NCBI RefSeq assembly: GCF_006438925.1
Contig: NZ_RCZA01000001.1
Location: forward strand, 558,001-622,000
DNA length: 64,000 nucleotides
Source of the DNA: Pseudomonas mandelii
GTDB lineage: Bacteria > Pseudomonadota > Gammaproteobacteria > Pseudomonadales > Pseudomonadaceae
Direction of reading: 5' to 3'
A program made the position numbers and the translations under genes. The notes under the pieces were generated by a model. That model searched no databases, was not told where the DNA came from, and saw only the letters and a program-made list of their open reading frames with translations. Below are positions 35,601 to 43,660 of the stretch, piece by piece; within the stretch, counting starts at the first letter, position 1, and every line of letters begins with the position of its first letter.

Positions 35601-37272
35601 TGCAATCGACGCCACTCGACAAACATTTCTAGAAAAACTGGAGGCACGCACCGACGAATATGAAACCACGATCGAGAAAGTCAAATCGCTCAATCTGGTG
35701 GAGGAAGTGCCTAACTATCGTGACGCGATGATCGAAATGCTGGGAACTCAACTGTTTTTCAACCAAACCTGGATCGACCAGAAATACCCGGCATTCGTCG
35801 AGGCCCTGCGTCTGACCATGGAACATCTCGATGCCAAAGAAAACAGCGGCCCTCCTCCCCCCGCCGGCACGTTTGAAACCATGTCAGACCTGACCCAGGG
35901 CATTATTCAGAAGGTTGAGTTCGCTCAGTCCCGCTTCCAGGAATTGACGCGTCTGGGCAAAAATGCCGAGCAGTTGTCCCTGGAGTATCAAAAAAAACTA
36001 CCCAATTTCGACCTCCAGGACCTCCGGTCCCTTCAGGTCACCCTCGCCCGCGAGCTGTGCCTCAAACCTGGCGAAACGCCCGAACTGTCCGCAGCCAAAG
36101 CTTCCATCGTGCAGATTGTCGAAGATGCCGATCTGACGGTGAATAGTGCGATGGAGTTGATGCGTGATGAGCTGCTGAGCTCGGGTGACCGGATCGAGGC
36201 CTTGAACAACCTGGTCGACCAGTTCGCCGCTATCGAACAGCGCCTGCAGAGCTTCGCCGGAACGTACCCGGAGCAGATTGTCAAAGAGCAATTTGAGCGG
36301 CTGCAGGTCCGCGTTGGCGAGTTCAATCAGCAGACCGTCGGGCATCTGGCGGACTTGTTGCGCAAGCAGCGACTCCTGGAGCCTGCACCCGGCCCGTCAC
36401 GCCCCTCATCGGCGTCAAACAAGAGAGTCATCAAGACGCGCTTCAAAGGCACCGTGATCGGCAAAACCCGCAAAACCACGCCCGGCCACCCGGTCCTCGT
36501 GGATGTCACCGCGCCGGTGACCGGCAAGGTGATCGCCACCTTCCACGAAAAAACACCAGGGGTCTGGATCGAGCGGGTGACGAAGAAACCGCCCACCAGA
36601 GAACGCCTGCCTGACCCGGGGACACGTATAACGGCAGGAAAAGCACTGCTGGATACTCTACCGTCCTTTACCCAACGTACCGAAGCTGACTCAAAACAGC
36701 CCAGGCAGATCCCGGTGGAAATAGAAGAAGCGTTCCACCAGCAGGCCTCCCGCCTTGAAGACGCCACCAAGGCGATCAACGCAGCGCTCATCCAAAGCAA
36801 TGCCACGCAGGACCATACGAACGACGCACGACCGGTATTGGCACAACTGGCCACACAAACCACCCGGCTCTATGCCGAAGGCCATCGCCTGCGGCTTGAG
36901 ATGACCAAACGACAACCGCCTACCGCCGCACGCGTCGAGTGGTTACGCAGTAAAGGTGAAGTCGACATTGTGCGTGTGGGAGAGCGACGTCGGCTCAAAG
37001 GGCCGCGCCGCGATTATCTGCAGGAATACGAAGTGCGTGAGGCCACCACCGCCCGCGTGCTGTGGTATGCCCACTTCCACTACGCCCAGCTCAAGGATGG
37101 CGTCCAGTCCTTTACCGCCGCGCACCTGAAAACCCGCGAGCAACGATTGCTTGGCCGTGTCGATATAGGGGCAAGCACCAGCAACCAGGAAGCGATCGAG
37201 ATCTATCGCAGCGAGATCAGCCCTCTGCTGGCCCGATCGCTGTTCTTCTCTCAGGCACCCGCGTCTACCTGA
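32650..37272 (+). CDS. Giant dermonecrotic-toxin-domain (DUF6543-like) protein, copy 1
   Basis: About 1,540 residues; ATG 32650 is chosen because AAGGA lies eight bases before it (ATG 32644 is too close). No signal peptide. Residues 30-300 carry LYPQLEIDP and YLDGEHFLSL. Residues 340-700 resemble the DUF6543 dermonecrotic-toxin region of Pseudomonas proteins (ILYRPLLEQPLAQYP, LAWLPDNVRFNYSQYVFPG). Two hydrophobic helices follow (about 718-745 and 766-785; MIFSAVLPFLGRTAGTAAWIW). A beta-rich part with GERWFEVFLNDDG ends in RLRLRGGG near residue 927. A long helical stretch and a conserved tail (RRDYLQEYE, AHFHY) complete it. Paralogue of the next gene. A toxin or effector role is inferred from family name; no catalytic site was recognised and no secretion genes are near. 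Confidence 0.8.
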   Translation: MSSTETNAVEADPASSNPSDLLTQLVTGPSIREVATRILQQDLKKLYPQLEIDPRMAMVVTPRWKIIAGAVQPGSLRFESLTDALLRHFGSGESVTYLDGEHFLSLNPKAITPIHLPVKIDAIGRLINKLSPLLLVAYQEQQLEYWDQPTHGTTLRWQALSQSLRQVWNVEKVEGWDVHQLAIARSVFNYPDATLRGPHDTYKTRVCLIDFDRLDGTVSSHLNRTDLTVVIGTVGTRTIILTHSIATGFLAYESLEKLGEILPGYVEKLPPEATLQWRLFEPSGNFFNHQATALIALQVDVIASMAYAKRASRPAITTPSRPAAEVTGTTQAEQDSHFEKVQRLIPEWLNNASPFDLGCYSRHLLDLALLQLRNSGKSFDDDIAPIKTFALDALRAHMLKSHSDVAQMKLENVEIVIVSQVVWGAFTAPGMSETTRLDLAELALENLIALPLGNQSVQYKDGTAVPAWMTPDYLKTAISTVDIGTAYPAWVKGKLLDDPLESLRRQRLYASNLRIQLPLQALQSKILGEHGIDERGYRYVVAVMNVLNADRWVEGQEIVIRPLAFIPSQRDSKTPDEVTNMYVIGPRDMDKGPCILYRPLLEQPLAQYPAAANLLYAINHSKELRASTLAWLPDNVRFNYSQYVFPGELPSVWTLSQLLVDPAISLQMSGPVLFGQRVIEHDRLATLFKANANAMVMKGERDSVSNAESRWASFKQHAWMIFSAVLPFLGRTAGTAAWIWQILDDLQEGIDARENQDTTAQWSALTDLFLTLGMVLAHHATARRQPARDRVSQTETPIIVGAEKSPPAQTPASIQLPDIAADYLPAEHQTSLHPTTALNSSSQGLGPTLDQYKIPKPQGLGAASTEGLHKHLYEHQSKCYAPVGERWFEVFLNDDGIVQIIDTRQEPSINGPLLINNSTGKWFIDIRLRLRGGGKKSKLKALQQANATRIASIKTHLAVFDAQIASKRKGIADAYNAMKNAPADAIDATRQTFLEKLEARTDEYETTIEKVKSLNLVEEVPNYRDAMIEMLGTQLFFNQTWIDQKYPAFVEALRLTMEHLDAKENSGPPPPAGTFETMSDLTQGIIQKVEFAQSRFQELTRLGKNAEQLSLEYQKKLPNFDLQDLRSLQVTLARELCLKPGETPELSAAKASIVQIVEDADLTVNSAMELMRDELLSSGDRIEALNNLVDQFAAIEQRLQSFAGTYPEQIVKEQFERLQVRVGEFNQQTVGHLADLLRKQRLLEPAPGPSRPSSASNKRVIKTRFKGTVIGKTRKTTPGHPVLVDVTAPVTGKVIATFHEKTPGVWIERVTKKPPTRERLPDPGTRITAGKALLDTLPSFTQRTEADSKQPRQIPVEIEEAFHQQASRLEDATKAINAALIQSNATQDHTNDARPVLAQLATQTTRLYAEGHRLRLEMTKRQPPTAARVEWLRSKGEVDIVRVGERRRLKGPRRDYLQEYEVREATTARVLWYAHFHYAQLKDGVQSFTAAHLKTREQRLLGRVDIGASTSNQEAIEIYRSEISPLLARSLFFSQAPAST

Positions 37273-37282
37273 CCGTTACCAC

Positions 37283-37308
37283 AGACCCATCTGCCGATGG
37301 GTCTTTTT
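37283..37308 (+). terminator. Rho-independent terminator after giant copy 1
   Basis: Stem AGACCCATC-TGCC-GATGGGTCT with TTTT after it, ten bases past the stop. It separates the two giant genes into independent transcripts, at least in part. Confidence 0.9.
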
Positions 37309-37400
37309 AACCGCGGCCATCGACTGCCACCTCACCGGCTGTTTCGCCCATATCGGGTGCTGGCGGCCGCCCTCTACTCCGGTCAAAAAGGAAAATGACC

Positions 37401-40400
37401 ATGACACAAGTATCCACACCCACTCCCCCAAGCAACGCAACACTGCTGCTGGACAGAAGTAATCTGGTCAGCCAGACCAATCAGGGCCCCACCCTCGACG
37501 ATGTCAGCTCGCAAGTGCTGCGCGAAGCACTGAAACAGCTTTATCCGCAGCTCGACATCGACCCCGACCAAACACTGATCGTCACTCCAGGATGGCGCAT
37601 GGAGGATGGAACCTTGAGTGCCGACTCGCCATACGTGGAGACATTGACCCATGCGCTGGTGCGTCTGAGCTGGAGCGCAGGTGTCGCGAACTTCATCGAA
37701 GGTGAGCACTTCCTGATGCGAATTCCCCTTACCAGCTCTCCCGTTCATCTCGCTGTCAGTGTCGAAGACATTGCCCAACTGCTGAACGATCACGTCTCCC
37801 TGCTATCCGTCGAGTTTCAACAGCGCGCACTGGCTTTCTGGAATGAGGCGGTAAACGATCAGCCCCGCTGGCATGGGCTCTGCGAGACGCTGAGAAACAC
37901 GTTTAATGTTCAACAGGCAAAGGGCTGGAGCGCCGATCAATGCGCCGTGGCCCGTGCGGTGTACAACTATCCGGACAAAACCGAACGGGCGTTGAAAAAC
38001 ACTGAAATCCCCGGCATCACAGCCTGCCTGATCGACGTGGACTACAGCGAAACCACCAACACCGCCCATCTCATGTTGGGAGGTGCAATTGCCCTGAAGG
38101 CTACTTATAAACAGCGCGAACAGATCATGCTGTACACGATAGAAGACGGCTACGAGGCCTTCGATTCTCTGGAGCAACTGGGCGCGTCGCTGCCCGCCCG
38201 GATCGACATGGACCTGGCAGGTCGCACACTCAAGTGGCAATTGGTCGAGCCAGCAGGCAACATTTTCGATCACATGGCCTGGGCGCTGATCGCCTCTCAA
38301 ATGGACGCCATCAACGCATTCATCCCCTCGGTCTCGACCGCCGGGACCGGAAAAACCCCTGGCTTGCGCACGGCAGTCACCCCCGCAGGACATTTCAGCT
38401 CCGCCGACAAGAGCCGCATCGAGCAGCTTGAGGCGGCCATACCCGATTGGTTATCAAACGCCTCGGCCAGTCATCTGCAAGACTACAGCCGTGGTCTCTC
38501 CCATCTGGGAAAACTGCGAAACGCCTCAGGCCTGAACGATATTCCGCTGATCGGTGCGTACGCGCAGACCAAAATGCGTGAAGCCATCGTCACGGACAAA
38601 GCCAGCGAAGGGGCCGCGCAGCTACCGCTGGATGACCTGCAAATCACTGTCACCAACAGCTTCATCGCCGGCGGGCTCACCTTGCCCAACCCGCATGACC
38701 GGCATATCGAAAGCCTGGGTGATTTCGCCCTGCAAAATACCGCGCCCTACCTGGCAGAACTGCATTTCAAAAACAACGAAACCGTCCCCCAATGGCTGAC
38801 GGTTGATTACCTCATTGCCATGGCGGCTCAGGTCAATGTCGGCAAGATCTACCCACAGTTGCTCAGAAGCAAACTGATCGATGATCCGGCACAAGTCGCG
38901 CTCCAGAAGCAGCGCTACATCAGCCAACTACCCGACCTGCTACGGCTCAAGGCACTAGAGTGCATGCTTCAACAGGAAGGCGGGGTCGATGAAACAGGCT
39001 ATCGCTACATCTGCGAGTTAATGGACGTCGCACTCGGAAAACCGCGACCAGGTAATCTCGATATCGTGATTCGCCCCCTCACGTTCAGTCCTCGGCATCG
39101 CCTGCTGTCTGGCGGTGACACCGTCACAAACATGTTCATCGTCGGCCCGCGGAAAAAAACAGACGCTCCCTGCCTGCTTTACCGGCCACTGCTTGAGCAA
39201 CCTATATTGCAGTTTGCCTCGCAGGCAAACCTGGTTTACGCCCTGCACCAACCGGGCGAGCTGCGCGACTCCGTACTGGCCTGGCTCCCGACCCCGGCGC
39301 TGAGCTTCGAATATGCGCAATACGTCTTTCCCGTGGGGCTGCCTTCGCCATGGCTGGCGACTCAGTCCGATATCGATACGCTACTCACTCTGGACCTGGC
39401 CGGGCCCATCGACCTGGGAACCAAAGAGATCGTCGACGACATACTGGCAACACTGTTTAACAGCAACGCCAGCACCATGGCGGAGCAGGCGGATCGGCAG
39501 TCACTGTCCAATGGCGAAAGACGCTGGGCACTCTTGAAGGACAGTGCCTGGGCGATCTTCAACGTTGCCTCAACCTTCTTGAGCGGGCCTGTGGGGACCG
39601 CCGTTTGGGTGTGGCAAAGCATCAGCGAGATCCAGCAAGCGCTCGATGCCCATGAACAAGGCGACACGCTGGTCGAGTGGAGTTCATGGGGAGATGTGCT
39701 GGTGACACTTGCTATTGTGCTGACTCACCGCGCTTACGAGCAGCGTCATAGCGAATGGACTGGGTATGCGCGCAAGAAACCGGCATGGGAACTGCCGTCA
39801 CCTCCAGCACCACGTCCATTACCCGAGCCTGTCCCTGCGACGATTTCCATGGATCCCCTGGTATTTGAACTGTCCGCAAGCCATTCCTCTTCACTGGAAA
39901 TCGGCGTATCGGTCCCTCGTCGCTCAGGCCCGACACTGGACGCCTTTCTGGACACGCTCAAAGTCAGCGCGCCGGATCTGAACAGCACCGAGCTGAACAC
40001 ACTGAATGAGAAACCGCCCCATCTGTATCAGCTCAACGATACGCACTACGCCAAGGTCGGCGAGCGCTGGTTCAAGGTCAGCATCGATGACGACGAGGAA
40101 GTGCAGATCCTCAATCCAAAAGAACCCATGCACCCCGGTCCGTTGCTGACTCCTGACCAGCACGCCAAGTGGTCTGTGGATTCACGGTTGCGGCTGCGCG
40201 GTGGTGGTCCAAAAAGCCGTTTGAAAGCCTTGAAGCAAGCAAAGGAGGCCCGCAAACTCGAGCTGAATACTCAGTTAGAGACATTCAAGGGCCAGGAAAA
40301 AACCCATCAGGAAGCACTCGATCGCCTCCAGAACGCTATGTCCAAGGCTGCCGCCGAGAACCTCGAAACCGCATCCAGGTCTTACACCGACAAACTCGAT

Positions 40401-41987
40401 GAGCGAATCAAAAGCTATGGAGAAGCCCTCGAACAGCTACGCGAATGGCGCTCGCTGGGCGGTGAAACCAATTACACCTACACGCTGTTGCGCCTCACCA
40501 CCGAGCAGCAAAAGTTCCTGTCACTCTGGTTAACGGTGAAGAACAACCAATACGTTCGGGTCACGCAACCACTGGAGGAACAGGCCCATATCAACAGTGC
40601 TGAACCGGTGCCCGGGAACCTGGCCGTCATTCAGCAGGCAACCGCACTGAGCAACGCCATAATCGAACGGCTTGAGCTGGCAAAAGCCACTCTGGCGGGC
40701 CTCAAGGTACTAGGCCGCACAGGGCTCACCAGAATCCAAGCCCTCACAATGCTCCTGCCAAAATTCACCCGACTGGACTTCAAGGCCAATGAAATCGGTA
40801 TGGCCTACGAACTGTGCATTCAAGAGACCTCTGACGAGACCATGCCACAGGCTCGAGCGGCAATCGCCAGCATTGTGGTCGAAGCCGCCGAGGCCAGCCA
40901 TGAAGTCGCTGATATGACGAAACAGCCGAGCGTTACCGAGCCGCCCGAGGAGCGCATCAAAAAACTGTCCAGGCTGGCCGACATCTATGCCGATACCCAT
41001 CAGCGCATCCAGGACCTGCCAACCCGATACCCCGGGATGGTCCGCCAATCGCCTCTCGACCACCTTCAAGCATTGATCTCGGAATTTCAGGCACTGACGC
41101 TGACCCAGCTCGACGACCTGCTTCCCGAGGCCGAAGAGTCTTTCCTCCAGGAACCTCCCCAACCTGTTGTCGCAGGGCCGTCGCGGCCCAAGGTCAAAAT
41201 CAAAGTCACCAAGACCCGTCCACGCGTCGTGGAAAGCGAAGCCCCCCAAATACCCGAGCAGGTGAAAGAGGAGGAGGCGTTCCACAAGCTCGCCCCCAAA
41301 AGCGCTCAGCCAGCCAGACCCGCTCTGGATGATACAGATACCATCGCTGCCGCCCTGAACCTCAACCTGGACGTAAACGATTTCATCAGACGCACCAACC
41401 GGGATGCCGAACGTGCGAACCGAATCCCTGCCGATGTGCAGGATCTGTTCGATCAACAGGCGCTCAAACTGGAAGAGTCTGCAACAAACCTCGACAGGGT
41501 CATGAGCAACATCAAAAGTGCCGGTAAACAACTTCCTCCCATATCAGGCCAGAGCCAGGCAATGCGTGGAGCAGCCATCAGGCTCCGCAACGAAGGCATC
41601 AGTACCCGCACAAAAATGCTCAAGAAGCGCAAACCCAGGCAGGAGTACTTTCAATGGTTGCACGAGAACCGACAGATCAAAATCGTCCGCAACGATCAAG
41701 GCAGGATCAGAACCAAGGGGCGCAAGGACTACTTTCAGGAGTACCGGATTCTCGACACCCGCAACAATGACCAGGAACTGTGGGTTGCGCATTTCCACTA
41801 CGAAACACTTGAGAGCAACGCCACTCAACCCACCGCAGCTCACCTGAAAGTATCTGAAAAATACCTGGCGACGCTGGAGACCGAGCTTCGGCAACAGCTG
41901 GCCACACTTCAACCGATTGACTACGTACTGCGTCGAATTACCAGTGCGTCCACCCAATCGCTGTTCCTGACACTTGAACCCCAGTGA
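37401..41987 (+). CDS. Giant dermonecrotic-toxin-domain (DUF6543-like) protein, copy 2
   Basis: About 1,528 residues; ATG 37401 is chosen by its AAGGA nine bases upstream. It is collinear with copy 1 over the whole length: LYPQLDIDP, FIEGEHFLMR, LLYRPLLEQPILQFA, LAWLPTPALSFEYAQYVFP, hydrophobic helices AWAIFNVASTFLSGPVGTAVW and VLVTLAIVLTHRAY, GERWFKVSIDDDEEV, RLRLRGGG near residue 929, and the C-terminal RKDYFQEYR..VAHFHYE block. Differences include a more charged helical region (1,000-1,400) and a Pro-rich segment PSPPAPRPLPEPVP near residue 795. No signal peptide, LRR or enzyme domain was seen. The pair looks like a tandem duplication that has diverged. Function unknown; membrane insertion is possible from the hydrophobic pair. 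Confidence 0.8.
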   Translation: MTQVSTPTPPSNATLLLDRSNLVSQTNQGPTLDDVSSQVLREALKQLYPQLDIDPDQTLIVTPGWRMEDGTLSADSPYVETLTHALVRLSWSAGVANFIEGEHFLMRIPLTSSPVHLAVSVEDIAQLLNDHVSLLSVEFQQRALAFWNEAVNDQPRWHGLCETLRNTFNVQQAKGWSADQCAVARAVYNYPDKTERALKNTEIPGITACLIDVDYSETTNTAHLMLGGAIALKATYKQREQIMLYTIEDGYEAFDSLEQLGASLPARIDMDLAGRTLKWQLVEPAGNIFDHMAWALIASQMDAINAFIPSVSTAGTGKTPGLRTAVTPAGHFSSADKSRIEQLEAAIPDWLSNASASHLQDYSRGLSHLGKLRNASGLNDIPLIGAYAQTKMREAIVTDKASEGAAQLPLDDLQITVTNSFIAGGLTLPNPHDRHIESLGDFALQNTAPYLAELHFKNNETVPQWLTVDYLIAMAAQVNVGKIYPQLLRSKLIDDPAQVALQKQRYISQLPDLLRLKALECMLQQEGGVDETGYRYICELMDVALGKPRPGNLDIVIRPLTFSPRHRLLSGGDTVTNMFIVGPRKKTDAPCLLYRPLLEQPILQFASQANLVYALHQPGELRDSVLAWLPTPALSFEYAQYVFPVGLPSPWLATQSDIDTLLTLDLAGPIDLGTKEIVDDILATLFNSNASTMAEQADRQSLSNGERRWALLKDSAWAIFNVASTFLSGPVGTAVWVWQSISEIQQALDAHEQGDTLVEWSSWGDVLVTLAIVLTHRAYEQRHSEWTGYARKKPAWELPSPPAPRPLPEPVPATISMDPLVFELSASHSSSLEIGVSVPRRSGPTLDAFLDTLKVSAPDLNSTELNTLNEKPPHLYQLNDTHYAKVGERWFKVSIDDDEEVQILNPKEPMHPGPLLTPDQHAKWSVDSRLRLRGGGPKSRLKALKQAKEARKLELNTQLETFKGQEKTHQEALDRLQNAMSKAAAENLETASRSYTDKLDERIKSYGEALEQLREWRSLGGETNYTYTLLRLTTEQQKFLSLWLTVKNNQYVRVTQPLEEQAHINSAEPVPGNLAVIQQATALSNAIIERLELAKATLAGLKVLGRTGLTRIQALTMLLPKFTRLDFKANEIGMAYELCIQETSDETMPQARAAIASIVVEAAEASHEVADMTKQPSVTEPPEERIKKLSRLADIYADTHQRIQDLPTRYPGMVRQSPLDHLQALISEFQALTLTQLDDLLPEAEESFLQEPPQPVVAGPSRPKVKIKVTKTRPRVVESEAPQIPEQVKEEEAFHKLAPKSAQPARPALDDTDTIAAALNLNLDVNDFIRRTNRDAERANRIPADVQDLFDQQALKLEESATNLDRVMSNIKSAGKQLPPISGQSQAMRGAAIRLRNEGISTRTKMLKKRKPRQEYFQWLHENRQIKIVRNDQGRIRTKGRKDYFQEYRILDTRNNDQELWVAHFHYETLESNATQPTAAHLKVSEKYLATLETELRQQLATLQPIDYVLRRITSASTQSLFLTLEPQ

Positions 41988-41992
41988 TAAGT

Positions 41993-42021
41993 AAAAAGGC
42001 TGGTTGCCAGCCAGCCTTTTT
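41993..42021. terminator. Bidirectional terminator between convergent genes
   Basis: AAAAAGGCTGG-TTGCCAG-CCAGCCTTTTT works on both strands. It ends giant copy 2 on the plus strand, and its T-run overlaps the TAA of the MocR gene on the minus strand. Confidence 0.92.
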
Positions 42022-43570
42022 ACCGACGCCAGGCACTGAGCAGACGCACAAGCGCTGACTCGATGGCTGCTTCCGGCACCGCCGCAAAACCCAGCACCAA
42101 CCCCGCTCGCTGATCCGCCGGAGTGTTCGAATCCGGTAGCCAGTAACTGCTCAGGCCGTTGATCTCGACATCGACGCTGGCGGCGGCTTCAATCAGTTCG
42201 CGTTCGCGGGCCTGAGTGTCGACCGCCACCGTCAAGTGCAGCCCTGCCGCCACACTCGGCAGGCTGCCAACCCCGGGAATGTCCGAGGGCCAGTTGGCCA
42301 GAAGTGTATTGCGGCGACTCAACGCGGCGCGGCGCATGCGGCGGATGTGCCGCTGGAAATGCCCGGCCGCCATGAACTCGGCCATGACGGCCTGGGTGCT
42401 TACTTCAGAGTGGCGCACATCGACCGCGCGACGCTGGGCGAAAGCGTCTACCAATGCCGGAGGCAGCACCAGATAGCCCAGGCGCAATGCCGGAAAAGCC
42501 ACTTTGCCGAACGTGCCGACGTAGAGCACCCGCCCGTGACGATCTAGCGCAGCCAGCGGGGCCAGAGGCGCGCCGCTGTAACGATACTCGCCATCGTAAT
42601 CATCCTCGACGATCCACCCCTCGGTTCGCTCGGCCCAGGCCAACAACTCCAGCCGCCGCGCCAGACTCATCACCACACCGGTCGGGTACTGATGCGACGG
42701 CGTGACATAGGCCAGTCGACAATCGTTGAGCCCGTTCAATTCGGTGCAGTCGATGCCCTCGCTGTCCACCGCCACCCCGTGCAATCGCGCACCGGCCACG
42801 GCGAACGCATGACCCGCCGCCCGATACCCCGGATTCTCGATCGCCACGCCATCGCCCGGCTCTACCAGCAGCTGTGCACAAAGGCTAATCCCCTGCTGTG
42901 CGCCACTGGTGATCACTATTTGCTCAGCCGTGCACTGCATCCCCCGGGAACTGCGCAAGTACGCGGCAATCAGACCGCGTAATCGTGCATCGCCCGCAGG
43001 ATCGCCATAACACAATTGCTGGAGATCCGGTTTACGCCAGAAAGCCGCATTCAGCTTGGCCCAAACCTCGAAAGGAAACAGGTCGAACGCCGGAACACCG
43101 ACCCGGAACGCACGAGGCGGACCACTGGGCGGCAAGGCCAAATGGTTCTTTTCCACGCGTCCCAGTGCACCGTTGTGGATAACTTTGCTGGATGAAACCA
43201 CAGGTAAATCCAGCCAATTTGTGGATAAGGCTGTGGGTAACCCTGTTGACAACCCTGTGGATACTTTTGTGGATAGTTTTTTCACCGGCAACACTGCTTG
43301 AGGCAATTGCGCGACATACGTCCCATCCCCCACACGTCCTTCAATAAAGCCCTCGGCGTAGAGCTGATCGTAGGCACGGACCACGCTGTTTCGGGAAATC
43401 GACAACGCCGCCGCCAGATCGCGACTGGCCGGTAATCGCGTACCGCTGGCCAACCGACCGTCGAGCACTCGCACCCGTAAGGCTTGATAGAGCTGACGAC
43501 TCAAACCCTGGCGTCGATCGAGTTCGATACCCGCGGGGTTGAATGACAAGGACAGTGGCTCGCTGGTCAT
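42020..43570 (-). CDS. MocR/PdxR-type GntR-aminotransferase regulator
   Basis: A 516-residue regulator with a GntR winged helix (residues 18-85; LSRQLYQALRVRVLDGRLASG, LPASRDLAAALSISRNSVVRAY, GRVGDGTYVAQ) joined to an aminotransferase-like domain (about 155-510). The PLP lysine is in YVGTFGKVAFPALRLGYLV, and VEDDYDGEYRYSG and SPHQYPTGVVMS-like THSPSHQYPTG features are present. The linker (98-117) is made of five tetrapeptide repeats, KLST KVST GLST GLPT ALST, encoded by a 12-bp DNA repeat. It is divergent from the PaiB-like gene, which is probably its target. Effector could be PLP or an amino acid (family inference). Confidence 0.92.
   Translation of the reverse strand: MTSEPLSLSFNPAGIELDRRQGLSRQLYQALRVRVLDGRLASGTRLPASRDLAAALSISRNSVVRAYDQLYAEGFIEGRVGDGTYVAQLPQAVLPVKKLSTKVSTGLSTGLPTALSTNWLDLPVVSSSKVIHNGALGRVEKNHLALPPSGPPRAFRVGVPAFDLFPFEVWAKLNAAFWRKPDLQQLCYGDPAGDARLRGLIAAYLRSSRGMQCTAEQIVITSGAQQGISLCAQLLVEPGDGVAIENPGYRAAGHAFAVAGARLHGVAVDSEGIDCTELNGLNDCRLAYVTPSHQYPTGVVMSLARRLELLAWAERTEGWIVEDDYDGEYRYSGAPLAPLAALDRHGRVLYVGTFGKVAFPALRLGYLVLPPALVDAFAQRRAVDVRHSEVSTQAVMAEFMAAGHFQRHIRRMRRAALSRRNTLLANWPSDIPGVGSLPSVAAGLHLTVAVDTQARERELIEAAASVDVEINGLSSYWLPDSNTPADQRAGLVLGFAAVPEAAIESALVRLLSAWRR
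43174..43279. repeat. Five 12-bp tandem repeats plus one outlier, all DnaA-box-like
   Basis: Inside the MocR linker region are five head-to-tail 12-mers: TGTGGATAAGGC, TGTGGGTAACCC, TGTTGACAACCC, TGTGGATACTTT, TGTGGATAGTTT (43220-43279). Read on the minus strand each holds a TTATCCACA-like 9-mer; the first is a perfect DnaA box, three fit 8 of 9 and one fits 7 of 9. A further perfect box, TGTGGATAA, lies at 43174-43182. They encode the repeated tetrapeptide xLST in the protein. Confidence 0.85.
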
Positions 43571-43587
43571 GGCAATGGACCTATGAA

Positions 43588-43620
43588 ATTGGTCGTTAAT
43601 GGCTCTTACAACAGACCAAT
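43588..43620. promoter_or_regulatory. Inverted repeat ATTGGTC/GACCAAT in the divergent promoter
   Basis: ATTGGTC (43588-43594) and GACCAAT (43614-43620) with 19 bases between, centred about 26 bp apart, in the short gap between the MocR gene and the PaiB-like gene. A possible operator for the MocR protein controlling both genes. Confidence 0.5.
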
Positions 43621-43660
43621 AGCCTGCCTAGGATGCAGGCATTCGCCAAGGAAAATCTCC

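Noticed and set aside
43220..43279. Tandem 12-bp repeats as a CRISPR-like array
   Set aside because: There are no spacers, the period is 12 bp and the repeats are in frame within a coding region.
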